Assembly (NCBI GenBank): GCA_016931085.1
Contig: JAFGFO010000412.1
Location: forward strand, 1-30,675
From: Thermoflexales bacterium
GTDB taxonomy: Bacteria; Chloroflexota; Anaerolineae; Fen-1058
DNA length: 30,675 nucleotides
Direction of reading: 5' to 3'
Shown here: positions 7,361 through 15,720 of the stretch, piece by piece
Layout of the letters: every line of letters starts with the position of its first letter
How positions within the stretch are numbered: the stretch's first letter is position 1
Notes under the pieces: model-generated
Told to the model about the DNA's origin: nothing
The model's database searches: none
What the model saw: only the letters and a program-made list of their open reading frames with translations
Position numbers and translations under genes: made by a program

Positions 7361-10195
7361 GTGACAAACGACACGGTTCAAAACTGGCAGTTCATCGACG
7401 ACAAGGGCACGTTCGTGCTGGCCGACCCGCACAAGCACAGTTATCTCTATTTCCCCCTGGTGGGCGAGCACGGCCTGATCTCGTCGATCACGCCAACCCT
7501 GCACGGCGACGTCAAGACCGGCCAAAACACCTTCTTGACCCTGCCGGTGTCTGTGGAAGATTTGCACATCTCGCGCGCGGCGCGCAACTTTTGGGTCAAC
7601 GTGGAGGGCGCGCCATCAGGAAATGGCGATGGCGCACCATTTCTTAATGGCACACCATTTCTTAATGGTGCTTGGTCCGTCGCCGGCAACTCGGCTCCCC
7701 AGGTGGGGCGCAATTTCACGGCCGGCGAGGCGGAGCAGGTGAGCCTGGAGGCGGGCTTCCTGTGGCACAAGATCACACGTCGTAACGCGCAGCTTGGGCT
7801 GCGGGCCGAAATCACCAACTTTGTCCCCGCCGGCCAGGAGCCGGTCGAGCTGATGCGCGTGACCTTGGTGAACGAGGGGGGGCACGCCTTGAGCCTGACC
7901 CCCACAGCGGCCATCCCGATCTATGGCCGCTCGGCCGATGACCTGCGCGACCACCGCCACGTCACGTCGCTGCTGCACCGCGTTCGTACCCACACCCACG
8001 GCGTCAGCGTCCGGCCCACCTTGTCCTTCGACGAGCGCGGCCACCGGCCCAACACGGTCGCCTACGCCGTCTTGGGCGCGGAAGGCGATGGCACGCCCCC
8101 CCAAAGCTTTTTCCCCCTCGTCGAAGAATTCATCGGCGAGGGCGGCACCTTGGACTGGCCGCAGGCAGTCGTCCAACCCGCCCAGGCGGGCTGCCCGGCC
8201 GGGTACGCCTTCGCGGGCTTTGAGGCGATGGGGGCGTTGCGCTTTAGACCCGTGACGCTCGAGCCGGGCGCGCGCAAGTCCTTTATCCTCGTCATGGCGG
8301 TGATAGAGCAAGACGCCGACCTCGACACCGCCCTGGCCGCCTTGGGCCAGGCCTACGGGAGCGAGGCGCGCTTCGAGGCCGAGCTGGAGCGCAACCGGGC
8401 CTACTGGCAGCCCAAGGTCGAGTCACTCGCCTTTTACACCGGGAACGAGCGTTTCGACAACTGGATGCGCTGGGTGAGCGTGCAGCCGGTGCTGCGCCGG
8501 CTGTGCGGCAACTCTTTCCTGCCTTACCACGACTATGGGCGAGGCGGCCGCGGCTGGCGAGATTTGTGGCAAGACAGCCTGGCCCTGTTGATGATGGAAG
8601 GCTCCAACGTCGGCGAGCTGCTGGAGCGCTACTACGCCGGCGTTCGCCTGGACGGCAGCAACGCCACGATCATCGGCGCCAGGCCGGGCGAGTTCAAGGC
8701 CGACCGCAACAACATCCCCCGCGTGTGGATGGATCACGGCGCGTGGCCGTTTCTCACGACCCAACTCTACGTCGACCAGAGCGGCGACCTGGCCTTCCTG
8801 CTCCGGCAGCAGCCCTATTTCAAGGACGCCTTTGTCGACCGGGCCAGGGCGATCGACGCGGAGTGGGAGCCGGCCCAGGGCACTTGCCAGCGCACGGCCG
8901 ACAGCCAGGTCTACCAGGGGACGATCCTGGAGCACCTCCTGATCCAGCACATGACGAGTTTTTTCAACGTGGGCGAGCACAATTGTATGCGCCTGGAGGG
9001 GGCGGACTGGAACGACGGCATGGACATGGCGACCAGGCGCGGCGAAAGCGTGGCCTTCACGGCGCTGTACGCCAGCAACCTGCGCCAGTTGAGCCGCCTG
9101 GTGCTGGAGCTGGGCCGACTGGACGTCGGCGAGGTGGAGCTGGCTGTCGAGGTGATGCACTTGCTGGATACGCTCGACCGGCGGGTGGATTATGCCTCGC
9201 CGGCTGCCAGGCAAGAACGCCTGGCCGCTTACTGCGAGTGCTGCCGGCACACGCTCTCAGGTGAAAAGACCACCGTTTCTCTCCAGGCCCTGGCCGGCGA
9301 CCTGGCTGCCAAGGCGGACTGGCTTTACGAGCACCTGCGCGCGAGTGCTTGGGTGCAAGGCCAGGCCGGCTACGGCTGGTTCAACGGCTATTACGACGAC
9401 GACGGCCAACGACTCGAAGGCGATCACCCCAACGGTGTGCGCATGACGCTGAGCGGCCAGGTGTTTACGCTGATGGGCGGCATAGCCACCGCCGAGCAAG
9501 CCCAGGCCATGATAGCCGCCGCCGATCGCTACTTGCTGGACGGCCGGGTGGGGGGCTATCGCCTGAACACGGACTTTGGCGCTGTCTTGCTCAATATGGG
9601 GCGTTGTTTTGGCTTCGCCTTTGGCCACAAGGAAAACGGCGCCATGTTTAGCCACATGGCCGTGATGTACGCCTACGCGCTGTACGAGCGCGGCTTTGCT
9701 CGCCACGGCTACCGGGTGCTGGACGGCATCTACCAACACTGCCAGGATATGGCGCTCAGCCGGATGTACCCAGGCATCCCCGAGTACGTCAACAGCAAAG
9801 GGCGCGGGATGTACACTTACCTGACCGGCTCGGCCAGTTGGTACCTGTTGACCATGTTGACCCAGGCCTTTGGCGTCAAGGGCAGCCTGGGCGATTTGGC
9901 GCTGAAGCCTCGCCTGGTGCGCGAGCAGTTCGACGCCGAGGGCCAGGCCAGGATTTACAGCCTGTTTGCCGGCAAGCGCTTGGAGGTGGTCTATCACAAC
10001 CCGGCCCACCTGGACTATGGGCAGTACGAGATCGAGGCGGTCGCCTTGGACGGCGTGTCGCTCCAAGTGGAATGGCAGGGCCAGGCGGCTGTCTTGCCCC
10101 GCCAACGGATCGCCGCCTCGGCTGGCCAATCCGTGCGCCTCGACGTCACGCTTGGTAGGGGCGGTTCGCGAACCGCCCCTACGGAACACGAATAA
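7361..10195 (+). CDS. GH94 glycoside phosphorylase, probably laminaribiose-type disaccharide phosphorylase
   Basis: A cytoplasmic 944-aa inverting phosphorylase: N-terminal beta-sandwich, linker helices, (alpha/alpha)6-barrel and C-terminal beta domain. GADWNDGMD carries the general-acid aspartate (Asp552, codon 9014-9016). ENGAMFSH (from Glu758) and TGSASW (822-827) are the phosphate-binding motifs. Length and the N-terminal blocks (NFWV.VEG, GRSADDLRDHRHVTSLLHR) resemble laminaribiose phosphorylases more than cellobiose phosphorylases; the specificity is an inference supported by GH16 and the long phosphorylase next door. The GTG at 7361 is preferred because GGAG (7351-7354) lies six bases upstream; ATG 7349 or 7283 (overlapping the previous gene) are alternatives without a Shine-Dalgarno. 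Odd points are an in-frame palindromic insertion (7610-7670) and a C-terminus rewritten by a 28-bp dispersed palindrome. Confidence 0.88.
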   Translation: MTNDTVQNWQFIDDKGTFVLADPHKHSYLYFPLVGEHGLISSITPTLHGDVKTGQNTFLTLPVSVEDLHISRAARNFWVNVEGAPSGNGDGAPFLNGTPFLNGAWSVAGNSAPQVGRNFTAGEAEQVSLEAGFLWHKITRRNAQLGLRAEITNFVPAGQEPVELMRVTLVNEGGHALSLTPTAAIPIYGRSADDLRDHRHVTSLLHRVRTHTHGVSVRPTLSFDERGHRPNTVAYAVLGAEGDGTPPQSFFPLVEEFIGEGGTLDWPQAVVQPAQAGCPAGYAFAGFEAMGALRFRPVTLEPGARKSFILVMAVIEQDADLDTALAALGQAYGSEARFEAELERNRAYWQPKVESLAFYTGNERFDNWMRWVSVQPVLRRLCGNSFLPYHDYGRGGRGWRDLWQDSLALLMMEGSNVGELLERYYAGVRLDGSNATIIGARPGEFKADRNNIPRVWMDHGAWPFLTTQLYVDQSGDLAFLLRQQPYFKDAFVDRARAIDAEWEPAQGTCQRTADSQVYQGTILEHLLIQHMTSFFNVGEHNCMRLEGADWNDGMDMATRRGESVAFTALYASNLRQLSRLVLELGRLDVGEVELAVEVMHLLDTLDRRVDYASPAARQERLAAYCECCRHTLSGEKTTVSLQALAGDLAAKADWLYEHLRASAWVQGQAGYGWFNGYYDDDGQRLEGDHPNGVRMTLSGQVFTLMGGIATAEQAQAMIAAADRYLLDGRVGGYRLNTDFGAVLLNMGRCFGFAFGHKENGAMFSHMAVMYAYALYERGFARHGYRVLDGIYQHCQDMALSRMYPGIPEYVNSKGRGMYTYLTGSASWYLLTMLTQAFGVKGSLGDLALKPRLVREQFDAEGQARIYSLFAGKRLEVVYHNPAHLDYGQYEIEAVALDGVSLQVEWQGQAAVLPRQRIAASAGQSVRLDVTLGRGGSRTAPTEHE
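7610..7670. repeat. In-frame cluster of small palindromes inside the GH94 gene
   Basis: CACCATTTCTTAATGG occurs twice (7635-7650, 7653-7668), the second copy closing as CACCATT-TCTT-AATGGTG; just before it GCGCCAT (7610-7616) pairs with ATGGCGC (7629-7635). The block encodes a low-complexity stretch (APSGNGDGAPFLNGTPFLNG) that interrupts the otherwise conserved sequence between NFWVNVEG and AWS. It keeps the frame open. Confidence 0.75.
10155..10182. repeat. Perfect 28-bp palindrome at the GH94 3' end
   Basis: The left half is GTAGGGGCGGTTCG and the right half is its exact reverse complement. It is translated as GRGGSRTAPT just before the stop codon. From general knowledge, this type of palindrome is dispersed in many environmental bacterial genomes and gives recurrent 'GGSRTAPT' tails; here it may also act as a hairpin between GH94 and GH3. 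Confidence 0.85.
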
Positions 10196-10206
10196 CAGGA
10201 GAAATC

Positions 10207-12876
10207 GTGGACATTGAAGGCTTGATCGCTCAACTGACGCTGGAAGAAAAAGTGTCTCTGCTGGCCGGCGCCGACCTGTGGCATACCGTGCCCGTCGAGC
10301 GCCTGGGCATCCCGGTCCTCAAGCTGACCGACGGGCCGGCCGGCGCGCGGGGCGCCGAGTCGAGCACGGCGCCCACCTCGGCCTCGTTCCCGCCCGGCGT
10401 GGCCTTGGGCGCCACCTGGAATACCGCCCTGGTCGAGCGGGTGGGCGCCGCGCTGGGAGAGGAAACCAGGGCTAAGAGCGCCCACGTCCTGCTGGCGCCC
10501 ACGGTGAACATTCACCGCTCCCCACTCGCCGGGCGCAATTTCGAGTGCTATTCCGAAGACCCGTACCTGTCTGGCTGCATGGCCGCTGCCTACATCAAGG
10601 GACTGCAAAGCCAGCGGGTAGGCGCCTGCATCAAGCACTTTGTGTGCAACGATTCCGAGTTCGAACGCCAGACGATCAATTCCGTGGTGAGCAGCCGGGC
10701 CCTGCACGAGATTTACCTGGCGCCTTTCCGCCTTGCCATCCAAAGATCCCATCCATGGTCGCTGATGTCAGCTTATAACAAGGTCAATGGCGTCTCTTGC
10801 AGCGAGAACAGCTATCTCTTGCTCGAGCTTTTAAAGAGTGAGTGGGGCTTTGATGGCCTGGTCATGTCGGACTGGGCCGGCACCTACAGCCCTAACGTCG
10901 CCCCAGCCGGCCTGGACCTGGAAATGCCAGGCCCGGCGCGCTGGATGGGCCAGTACGCCCTCGACGCCGTCACATCGGGCCGGCTCAGCCAGGCGGCGCT
11001 TGACGATAAGGTGCGCCGCCTGCTGCGCACCATGGAGCGGGTGGGGGCGTTCGAGCAGCCCGAGCTGCGCCCCGAGCAGTCGATCGACAAGCCCGAGCAC
11101 CGCCGCCTGGCGCGCGAGGCCGGGGGCGAGGCGATCGTGCTGCTGAAAAACGCGGGCGCTATCTTGCCGTTGGGCCAGCTCAAATCCATCGCCGTCATCG
11201 GCTCCAACGCTCGCTGGCCGGCCGTCCAGGGTGGAGGCAGCATCCGCGTCACGCCTCACTACGTCGTCTCTCCCCTGGAAGGCATCCAGGCGGCGGCCGG
11301 CAGCCAGATTGAGGTGCGCTACGCGCTGGGCTGCCCCATCTATCGCGCCACACCCCTGCTCGACCGGAATTGGCTGAAGGCGGCTGACGGGCGGCCGGGC
11401 TTTGACGTGGAATTGTACGACAACACGGACTTGTCGGGCGAGCCGGCGGTCAGGACCTTCACGCCCAGGGCCGACGTCGCCTTGTCGAACGATTTCGTGG
11501 CCGGCGTCAACCCGGCCAGCTTCTCCGTTCGCCTGTCGGCCACGCTGACGCCGCCCGAAGGGGGCGCGTATACCTTGAGCCTGGCCGGCAACGGGCTGAA
11601 CCGCGTGCTGATCGACGCCCGCCTGCTCATCGACAACTGGAGCCACCAGTCCAATCTCGACCTGCCGCCCTGGGGGCTGCCAGAGCACAAGGCCGAGATC
11701 GAGCTGGCCGCCGGCCAGCCGTATCACCTGGTGGTCGAATACAGTTGGGAAGGGGATAACCTGTGGCGCTCGGTGCGCCTTGGCTGCTGGCCGCGCTTGC
11801 CGGCCGACCCGATCACCGAGGCGGCCGCGCTGGCCGGCCAATCGGACGTGGCCGTGGTGTTCGCCGGGCTGACGGACGAATGGGAGAGCGAAGGCTACGA
11901 CCGGCCCGACATGCGGCTGCCTGGAAAGCAGGCCGAGCTGATCGAGCAGGTGGCGGCCGCCAATCCCAACACCATCGTCGTCCTCAACGCCGGCTCGCCA
12001 GTCCAGATGGAGTGGTTGGACAAGGTGGCGGCCGTGCTCCAGGCGTGGTACCTTGGCCAGGAAGGCGGCAACGCCGTGGCCGACGTCCTGTTTGGCCGCG
12101 TCAACCCTTCCGGCAAGCTGCCGACGACTTTCCCCAAGCGCTTGCAGGATAACCCGGCCTATATCAATTACCCCGGCGAGAACGGCCAGGTGCACTACGG
12201 AGAGGGGATCTGGGTCGGTTACCGCTACTATGACAAGAAAGACGTCGAAGCCCTGTTCCCCTTCGGCCACGGCCTGTCTTATACGACTTTCGCTTACCGG
12301 GACCTGGCTATCGAGCTTGGCCAAGACCAGGTCCGCGTCAGCCTGGAGCTTCAGAACACCGGCTCGCGCGCCGGCCAGGAAGTGGTGCAGGTGTACGTCC
12401 GCGACGTCGAATGCAGCCTGGCCCGCCCCGAAAAGGAGCTCAAAGCCTTTGCCAAGGTGCCCCTCCACGCCGGGCAGAGCAAGACGGTCTCCTTCACACT
12501 CGAACGGGACGCGTTGTCTTTCTACGACGATGCTCGCCGGGCGTGGGTGGCCGAGGCGGGCGCCTTCGAGGTGTTGGTCGGCAGCTCCACGCGCGACATC
12601 CGCTTGAGCGGACGCTTCGAGTGGACGGGCGAGCGGCTCGCTTTGCACGCGGGCATGACCCTCAAAGCCTTGCTGGACGACGAGCGAGGCCAGGCCGTGT
12701 TGGAAAAGCACCTGGGGGCGCTCCTGTCGCACCCGCAGATCCCGCGCGCCATGCATTACCCGCTGGCGTACATCGCGCGTTTCGCACCCCAGGTCCTGAC
12801 GCCCGAAATGTTGGCCGCCATCGACGCCGACCTGGCAGCGACTCCCCTCTCCCCGCTGGGGAGAGGGCAGGGGTGA
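10207..12876 (+). CDS. GH3 beta-glucosidase with inserted PA14 domain
   Basis: The 889-aa enzyme has the GH3 N-terminal barrel (LKLTDGPAGARG, APTVNIHRSPLAGRNFE), with nucleophile Asp222 in VMSDWAG. The (alpha/beta)6 sandwich is interrupted by a PA14 domain at about 396-528. The sandwich resumes with EWESEGYDR (Glu560/Glu562 region), where the acid/base of PA14-type GH3 enzymes lies. A fibronectin III-like domain (about 695-800) and a short helical tail (812-889) follow. No signal peptide is visible. It should release glucose from the non-reducing end of beta-gluco-oligosaccharides; PA14 domains in related yeast and bacterial enzymes narrow the pocket to short substrates. The GTG start follows AGGAG (10197-10201) at five bases. 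The last residues, TPLSPLGRGQG, are encoded by a dispersed palindrome and are probably not ancestral. Confidence 0.93.
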   Translation: MDIEGLIAQLTLEEKVSLLAGADLWHTVPVERLGIPVLKLTDGPAGARGAESSTAPTSASFPPGVALGATWNTALVERVGAALGEETRAKSAHVLLAPTVNIHRSPLAGRNFECYSEDPYLSGCMAAAYIKGLQSQRVGACIKHFVCNDSEFERQTINSVVSSRALHEIYLAPFRLAIQRSHPWSLMSAYNKVNGVSCSENSYLLLELLKSEWGFDGLVMSDWAGTYSPNVAPAGLDLEMPGPARWMGQYALDAVTSGRLSQAALDDKVRRLLRTMERVGAFEQPELRPEQSIDKPEHRRLAREAGGEAIVLLKNAGAILPLGQLKSIAVIGSNARWPAVQGGGSIRVTPHYVVSPLEGIQAAAGSQIEVRYALGCPIYRATPLLDRNWLKAADGRPGFDVELYDNTDLSGEPAVRTFTPRADVALSNDFVAGVNPASFSVRLSATLTPPEGGAYTLSLAGNGLNRVLIDARLLIDNWSHQSNLDLPPWGLPEHKAEIELAAGQPYHLVVEYSWEGDNLWRSVRLGCWPRLPADPITEAAALAGQSDVAVVFAGLTDEWESEGYDRPDMRLPGKQAELIEQVAAANPNTIVVLNAGSPVQMEWLDKVAAVLQAWYLGQEGGNAVADVLFGRVNPSGKLPTTFPKRLQDNPAYINYPGENGQVHYGEGIWVGYRYYDKKDVEALFPFGHGLSYTTFAYRDLAIELGQDQVRVSLELQNTGSRAGQEVVQVYVRDVECSLARPEKELKAFAKVPLHAGQSKTVSFTLERDALSFYDDARRAWVAEAGAFEVLVGSSTRDIRLSGRFEWTGERLALHAGMTLKALLDDERGQAVLEKHLGALLSHPQIPRAMHYPLAYIARFAPQVLTPEMLAAIDADLAATPLSPLGRGQG

Positions 12877-12880
12877 GGGG
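12845..12880. repeat. GC-rich dispersed palindrome spanning the GH3 stop codon
   Basis: CTCTCCCC (12847-12854) pairs with GGGGAGAG (12858-12865) around a 3-base loop, with two more GC pairs outside, followed by CAGGGGTGAGGGG, which contains the TGA stop. The pattern is the familiar CCCTCTCCCC/GGGGAGAGGG element of environmental genomes. It may serve as a weak terminator; there is no T-run. Confidence 0.75.
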
Positions 12881-12935
12881 CGAAGCTGGCAAGTGTCGTA
12901 CTATCGCCAATTAACAATTGACACTGGAGTCTGAC

Positions 12936-14291
12936 ATGAATAACTTGACTTTTCCGCCCGGCTTTATGTGGGGGGCGGCCACGGCATCGTACCAGATCGA
13001 AGGAGGGTGGAACGAGGACGGCAAGGGCGAGTCGGTTTGGGATCGCTTCGCGCACACGCCAGGCATGGTTCAAAATGGCGACACGGGCGACGTGGCCTGT
13101 GACCATTACCATCGCTGGGCGCGGGACGTGCAGCTCATGCGAGAGCTGGGGCTGAAGGCCTATCGCTTTTCCATCGGCTGGCCGCGCATCTTGCCCAACG
13201 GGCGCGGCCCCCTCAACCAGCCTGGCCTGGATTTCTACAGCCGCCTGGTGGACAAGCTGCTGGAGGCAGGCATCACCCCCTTCGCCACGCTCAACCATTG
13301 GGACATGCCCCAGGCCCTGCTCGACGAGGGCGGCTGGCCCGAACGCGCCACCACCGAGGCCTTTGTCGAGTACGCCGACGTGGTCACCCGTCACCTGGGA
13401 GACCGGGTCAAGCGTTGGGCCACGCACAACGAGCCCTTGGTGATCGCTTTTGAAGGCTACTGCTGGGGCAGCCAACCGCCGGGACAGCGCGGTAACGAGC
13501 CGGCCGGCCTGGCCGCCTGCCATCACTTGCTGCTGTCTCACGGCATGGCCGTGCCGGTCATCCGGCGCAACAGCCCTGGCTGCGAGGTGGGCATCGTGCT
13601 GTGTCTCACGCACAGTGACGTGCTCTCACCCGGCCGGGCCAATCTGGAAGCCTGCCGCCAATACGATGGCTTGTTCAATCGCTGGTACCTGGACCCGCTT
13701 TACGGCCGGCATTACCCGGCCGACATGGTGGCCTATTACACGGCCCGCGGGGTGTTGCCCCCTGGTGGGCCAGGCTTTGTGCAGGCCGGCGACATGGACA
13801 CCATCGCCACGCCGACCGATTTTTTGGGCGTCAACTATTACACGCGAGCTGTCGCGCGTGACGGGAACGTTTCCGCTTTTTCCCCCAACGCCGCTTCCAC
13901 AAGCACCGAGATGGGCTGGGAGATTTACCCCCACGGGCTTTATTGCTTGCTCAACCGCTTGCATTTCGAGTACCGGCCGGCCAGGCTTTACGTCACCGAA
14001 AACGGCGCGGCCTACAGCGACGGGCCGGACGAGAGCGGGCGCGTGCGTGACCAGCGCCGCCTGGAGTACCTGCGCGATCACTTTACGGCCTCTCACCGCG
14101 CCATCCAAAACGGCGTGCCGTTGGCCGGCTATTTCGTCTGGTCGCTGCTGGACAATTTTGAGTGGGCCAAGGGTTATTCTCAACGCTTTGGCATCGTCTG
14201 GGTCGATTACGAGACCCAGGCGCGTTATCTCAAGGACAGCGCGCTGTGGTATAAAGAGCTCATTGCCCAAAACGGCCTCCCACAGCCCTGA
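12936..14291 (+). CDS. GH1 beta-glucosidase
   Basis: A typical full-length (451 aa) GH1 (beta/alpha)8 enzyme: FMWGAATASYQIEG at the N-terminus, acid/base Glu166 in THNEP, nucleophile Glu355 in YVTENGA, and WSLLDNFEWAKGY near the C-terminus for glycone binding. It has no signal peptide, so it acts inside the cell on beta-glucosides such as cellobiose or laminaribiose; GH1 enzymes are often broad in aglycone and some also take beta-galactosides. ATG 12936 is chosen because GGAG (12926-12929) lies six bases upstream; an in-frame TTG at 12918 has no such support. The gene follows GH3 by 59 bases with no clear promoter, so co-transcription with the phosphorylase genes is likely. Confidence 0.95.
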   Translation: MNNLTFPPGFMWGAATASYQIEGGWNEDGKGESVWDRFAHTPGMVQNGDTGDVACDHYHRWARDVQLMRELGLKAYRFSIGWPRILPNGRGPLNQPGLDFYSRLVDKLLEAGITPFATLNHWDMPQALLDEGGWPERATTEAFVEYADVVTRHLGDRVKRWATHNEPLVIAFEGYCWGSQPPGQRGNEPAGLAACHHLLLSHGMAVPVIRRNSPGCEVGIVLCLTHSDVLSPGRANLEACRQYDGLFNRWYLDPLYGRHYPADMVAYYTARGVLPPGGPGFVQAGDMDTIATPTDFLGVNYYTRAVARDGNVSAFSPNAASTSTEMGWEIYPHGLYCLLNRLHFEYRPARLYVTENGAAYSDGPDESGRVRDQRRLEYLRDHFTASHRAIQNGVPLAGYFVWSLLDNFEWAKGYSQRFGIVWVDYETQARYLKDSALWYKELIAQNGLPQP

Positions 14292-14313
14292 AAGACTCGC
14301 TTGAAAAATTCGT

Positions 14314-15720
14314 ATGAACCGCACAGAGCGCCAAGGCGGTGAAAAAGGTTCTGTTTCAGTGAGCTCATCCCGACCCGAGACTCGCCTGCGCTTCAACGCT
14401 CGCCTCTTGCCCGTCGTGCTCGTCGTGATGGTGGGGCTGCAATTGAGCTACCCCTATCGAGGCTGGATGATCCTACTGGTCGGCCTGGGCCTGGCCTGGG
14501 CTATCTCCTTCGTATGGGCGCGTTCTCTTAAAAATGGCCTTGGCCTGGTGCGCGAGATGCGCTATGGCTGGACCCAGGTGGGCGACCGGCTGCTGGAGCG
14601 CTTCACGCTGACGAATCGCGGCGCGTTCCCGGCGGCGTGGGTGGAGGTGGCCGATCATTCTACCTTGCCCGATTACTACGCCAGCCGGGTCACGGGCGCG
14701 GACAGCGGGGGGAGCAATGTGTGGCACGTCGACGGCATCTGCACGCGCCGTGGACTGTACAGCCTGGGCCCCACAAGCTTGAAAAGCGGCGATCCCCTGG
14801 GGCTGTATACCGTCAGCCTGCACTATTCGGAGACGAGCGTCCTGCTGGTGATGCCGCCGGTCGTCCCCCTGCCGGCGATCGCGATCACGCCAGGTGGCCG
14901 GGCCGGCGAGGGACGCCGCCGGCTCGACGACGCGCTCGAGCGCACCATCAGTGTGGCTGGCGTGCGCCAATACCAACCCGGCGACCATCCCGGCTGGATT
15001 CACTGGCCCACTTCGGCGCGCCGTGACGAGTTGTTCGTGCGCGTCTTTGACAGCACGCCCTCCAGCGACTGTTGGATCTTTCTCGACCTGGATCAAAGCG
15101 TCCAGCTCGGCCAGGGCTGGGACTCGACGGAGGAGCACGGGGTGATCCTGGCCGCTTCGCTGGCAGACCGCGAGCTGCGCGCCGGACGAGCGTTGGGATT
15201 GGCGGCGAATGGCGCGGGGCTGGTCTGGCTGCCGCCACGGGGGGGAGATGCCCAACGCATGCAGGCCCTGCGCGCGCTGGCGCTGGTCAAGCCCGGCCCG
15301 CACCCGCTGCACGAGCTGCTCGAACGAGCGCGGCCAGCCCTCAAGCAGCGCTCGAGCGTCGTCATCATCACCCCGGCCACCGACCGGGGAGAGCACGATT
15401 GGGTGGAAGCCCTCGTCCCCTTGCTGCGGCGCGGCACGGCCCCGACCGTGCTGCTGCTGGATCCTCTCTCCTTTGCCAGCCCAGCCGAAGCCATGCCTGG
15501 CCCAGGCGTTGGCGCGGAAAAGACCGCCCAAGCCGTGAAAGGGACCACGGCGCTGTTGACTGATCTGGGCGTGGCGCATTATCTCATCACCCGTGACGTG
15601 CTCGACCGGCCCGAGGCTCGCCCTGGCCGCCTGGGACGCGTGGAGTGGCGCGTTTCGGCCACCGGGCGCGCTACGGCGATCCAACGCCAGGATACGGGCT
15701 GGAGGAGCTTGGGGCAATGA
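14314..15720 (+). CDS. DUF58 domain membrane protein (MoxR/TgpA-associated)
   Basis: The 468-aa protein has two N-terminal hydrophobic segments (about residues 30-67) followed by a cytoplasmic domain carrying the DUF58 signature VRQYQPGDHPGWIHWPTSAR (from residue 217), a von Willebrand A-related fold. The family usually forms a gene set with a MoxR AAA+ ATPase and a TgpA-like transglutaminase and is thought to help assemble or activate an envelope complex; its biochemistry is unknown. Here only the transglutaminase partner is adjacent: the stop codon overlaps the next ATG as ATGA. The start is uncertain, as ATG 14314 lacks a clear ribosome binding site and GTG 14359 is an in-frame alternative that would remove a poorly conserved-looking polar leader. 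The gene is separated from GH1 by 22 bases, but its function is probably unrelated to glucan use. Confidence 0.85.
   Translation: MNRTERQGGEKGSVSVSSSRPETRLRFNARLLPVVLVVMVGLQLSYPYRGWMILLVGLGLAWAISFVWARSLKNGLGLVREMRYGWTQVGDRLLERFTLTNRGAFPAAWVEVADHSTLPDYYASRVTGADSGGSNVWHVDGICTRRGLYSLGPTSLKSGDPLGLYTVSLHYSETSVLLVMPPVVPLPAIAITPGGRAGEGRRRLDDALERTISVAGVRQYQPGDHPGWIHWPTSARRDELFVRVFDSTPSSDCWIFLDLDQSVQLGQGWDSTEEHGVILAASLADRELRAGRALGLAANGAGLVWLPPRGGDAQRMQALRALALVKPGPHPLHELLERARPALKQRSSVVIITPATDRGEHDWVEALVPLLRRGTAPTVLLLDPLSFASPAEAMPGPGVGAEKTAQAVKGTTALLTDLGVAHYLITRDVLDRPEARPGRLGRVEWRVSATGRATAIQRQDTGWRSLGQ

Noticed and set aside
12905..12930. Promoter or operator at CAATTAACAATTG upstream of GH1
   Set aside because: The palindrome has arms of only five bases, and no -10/-35 pair with proper spacing surrounds it.
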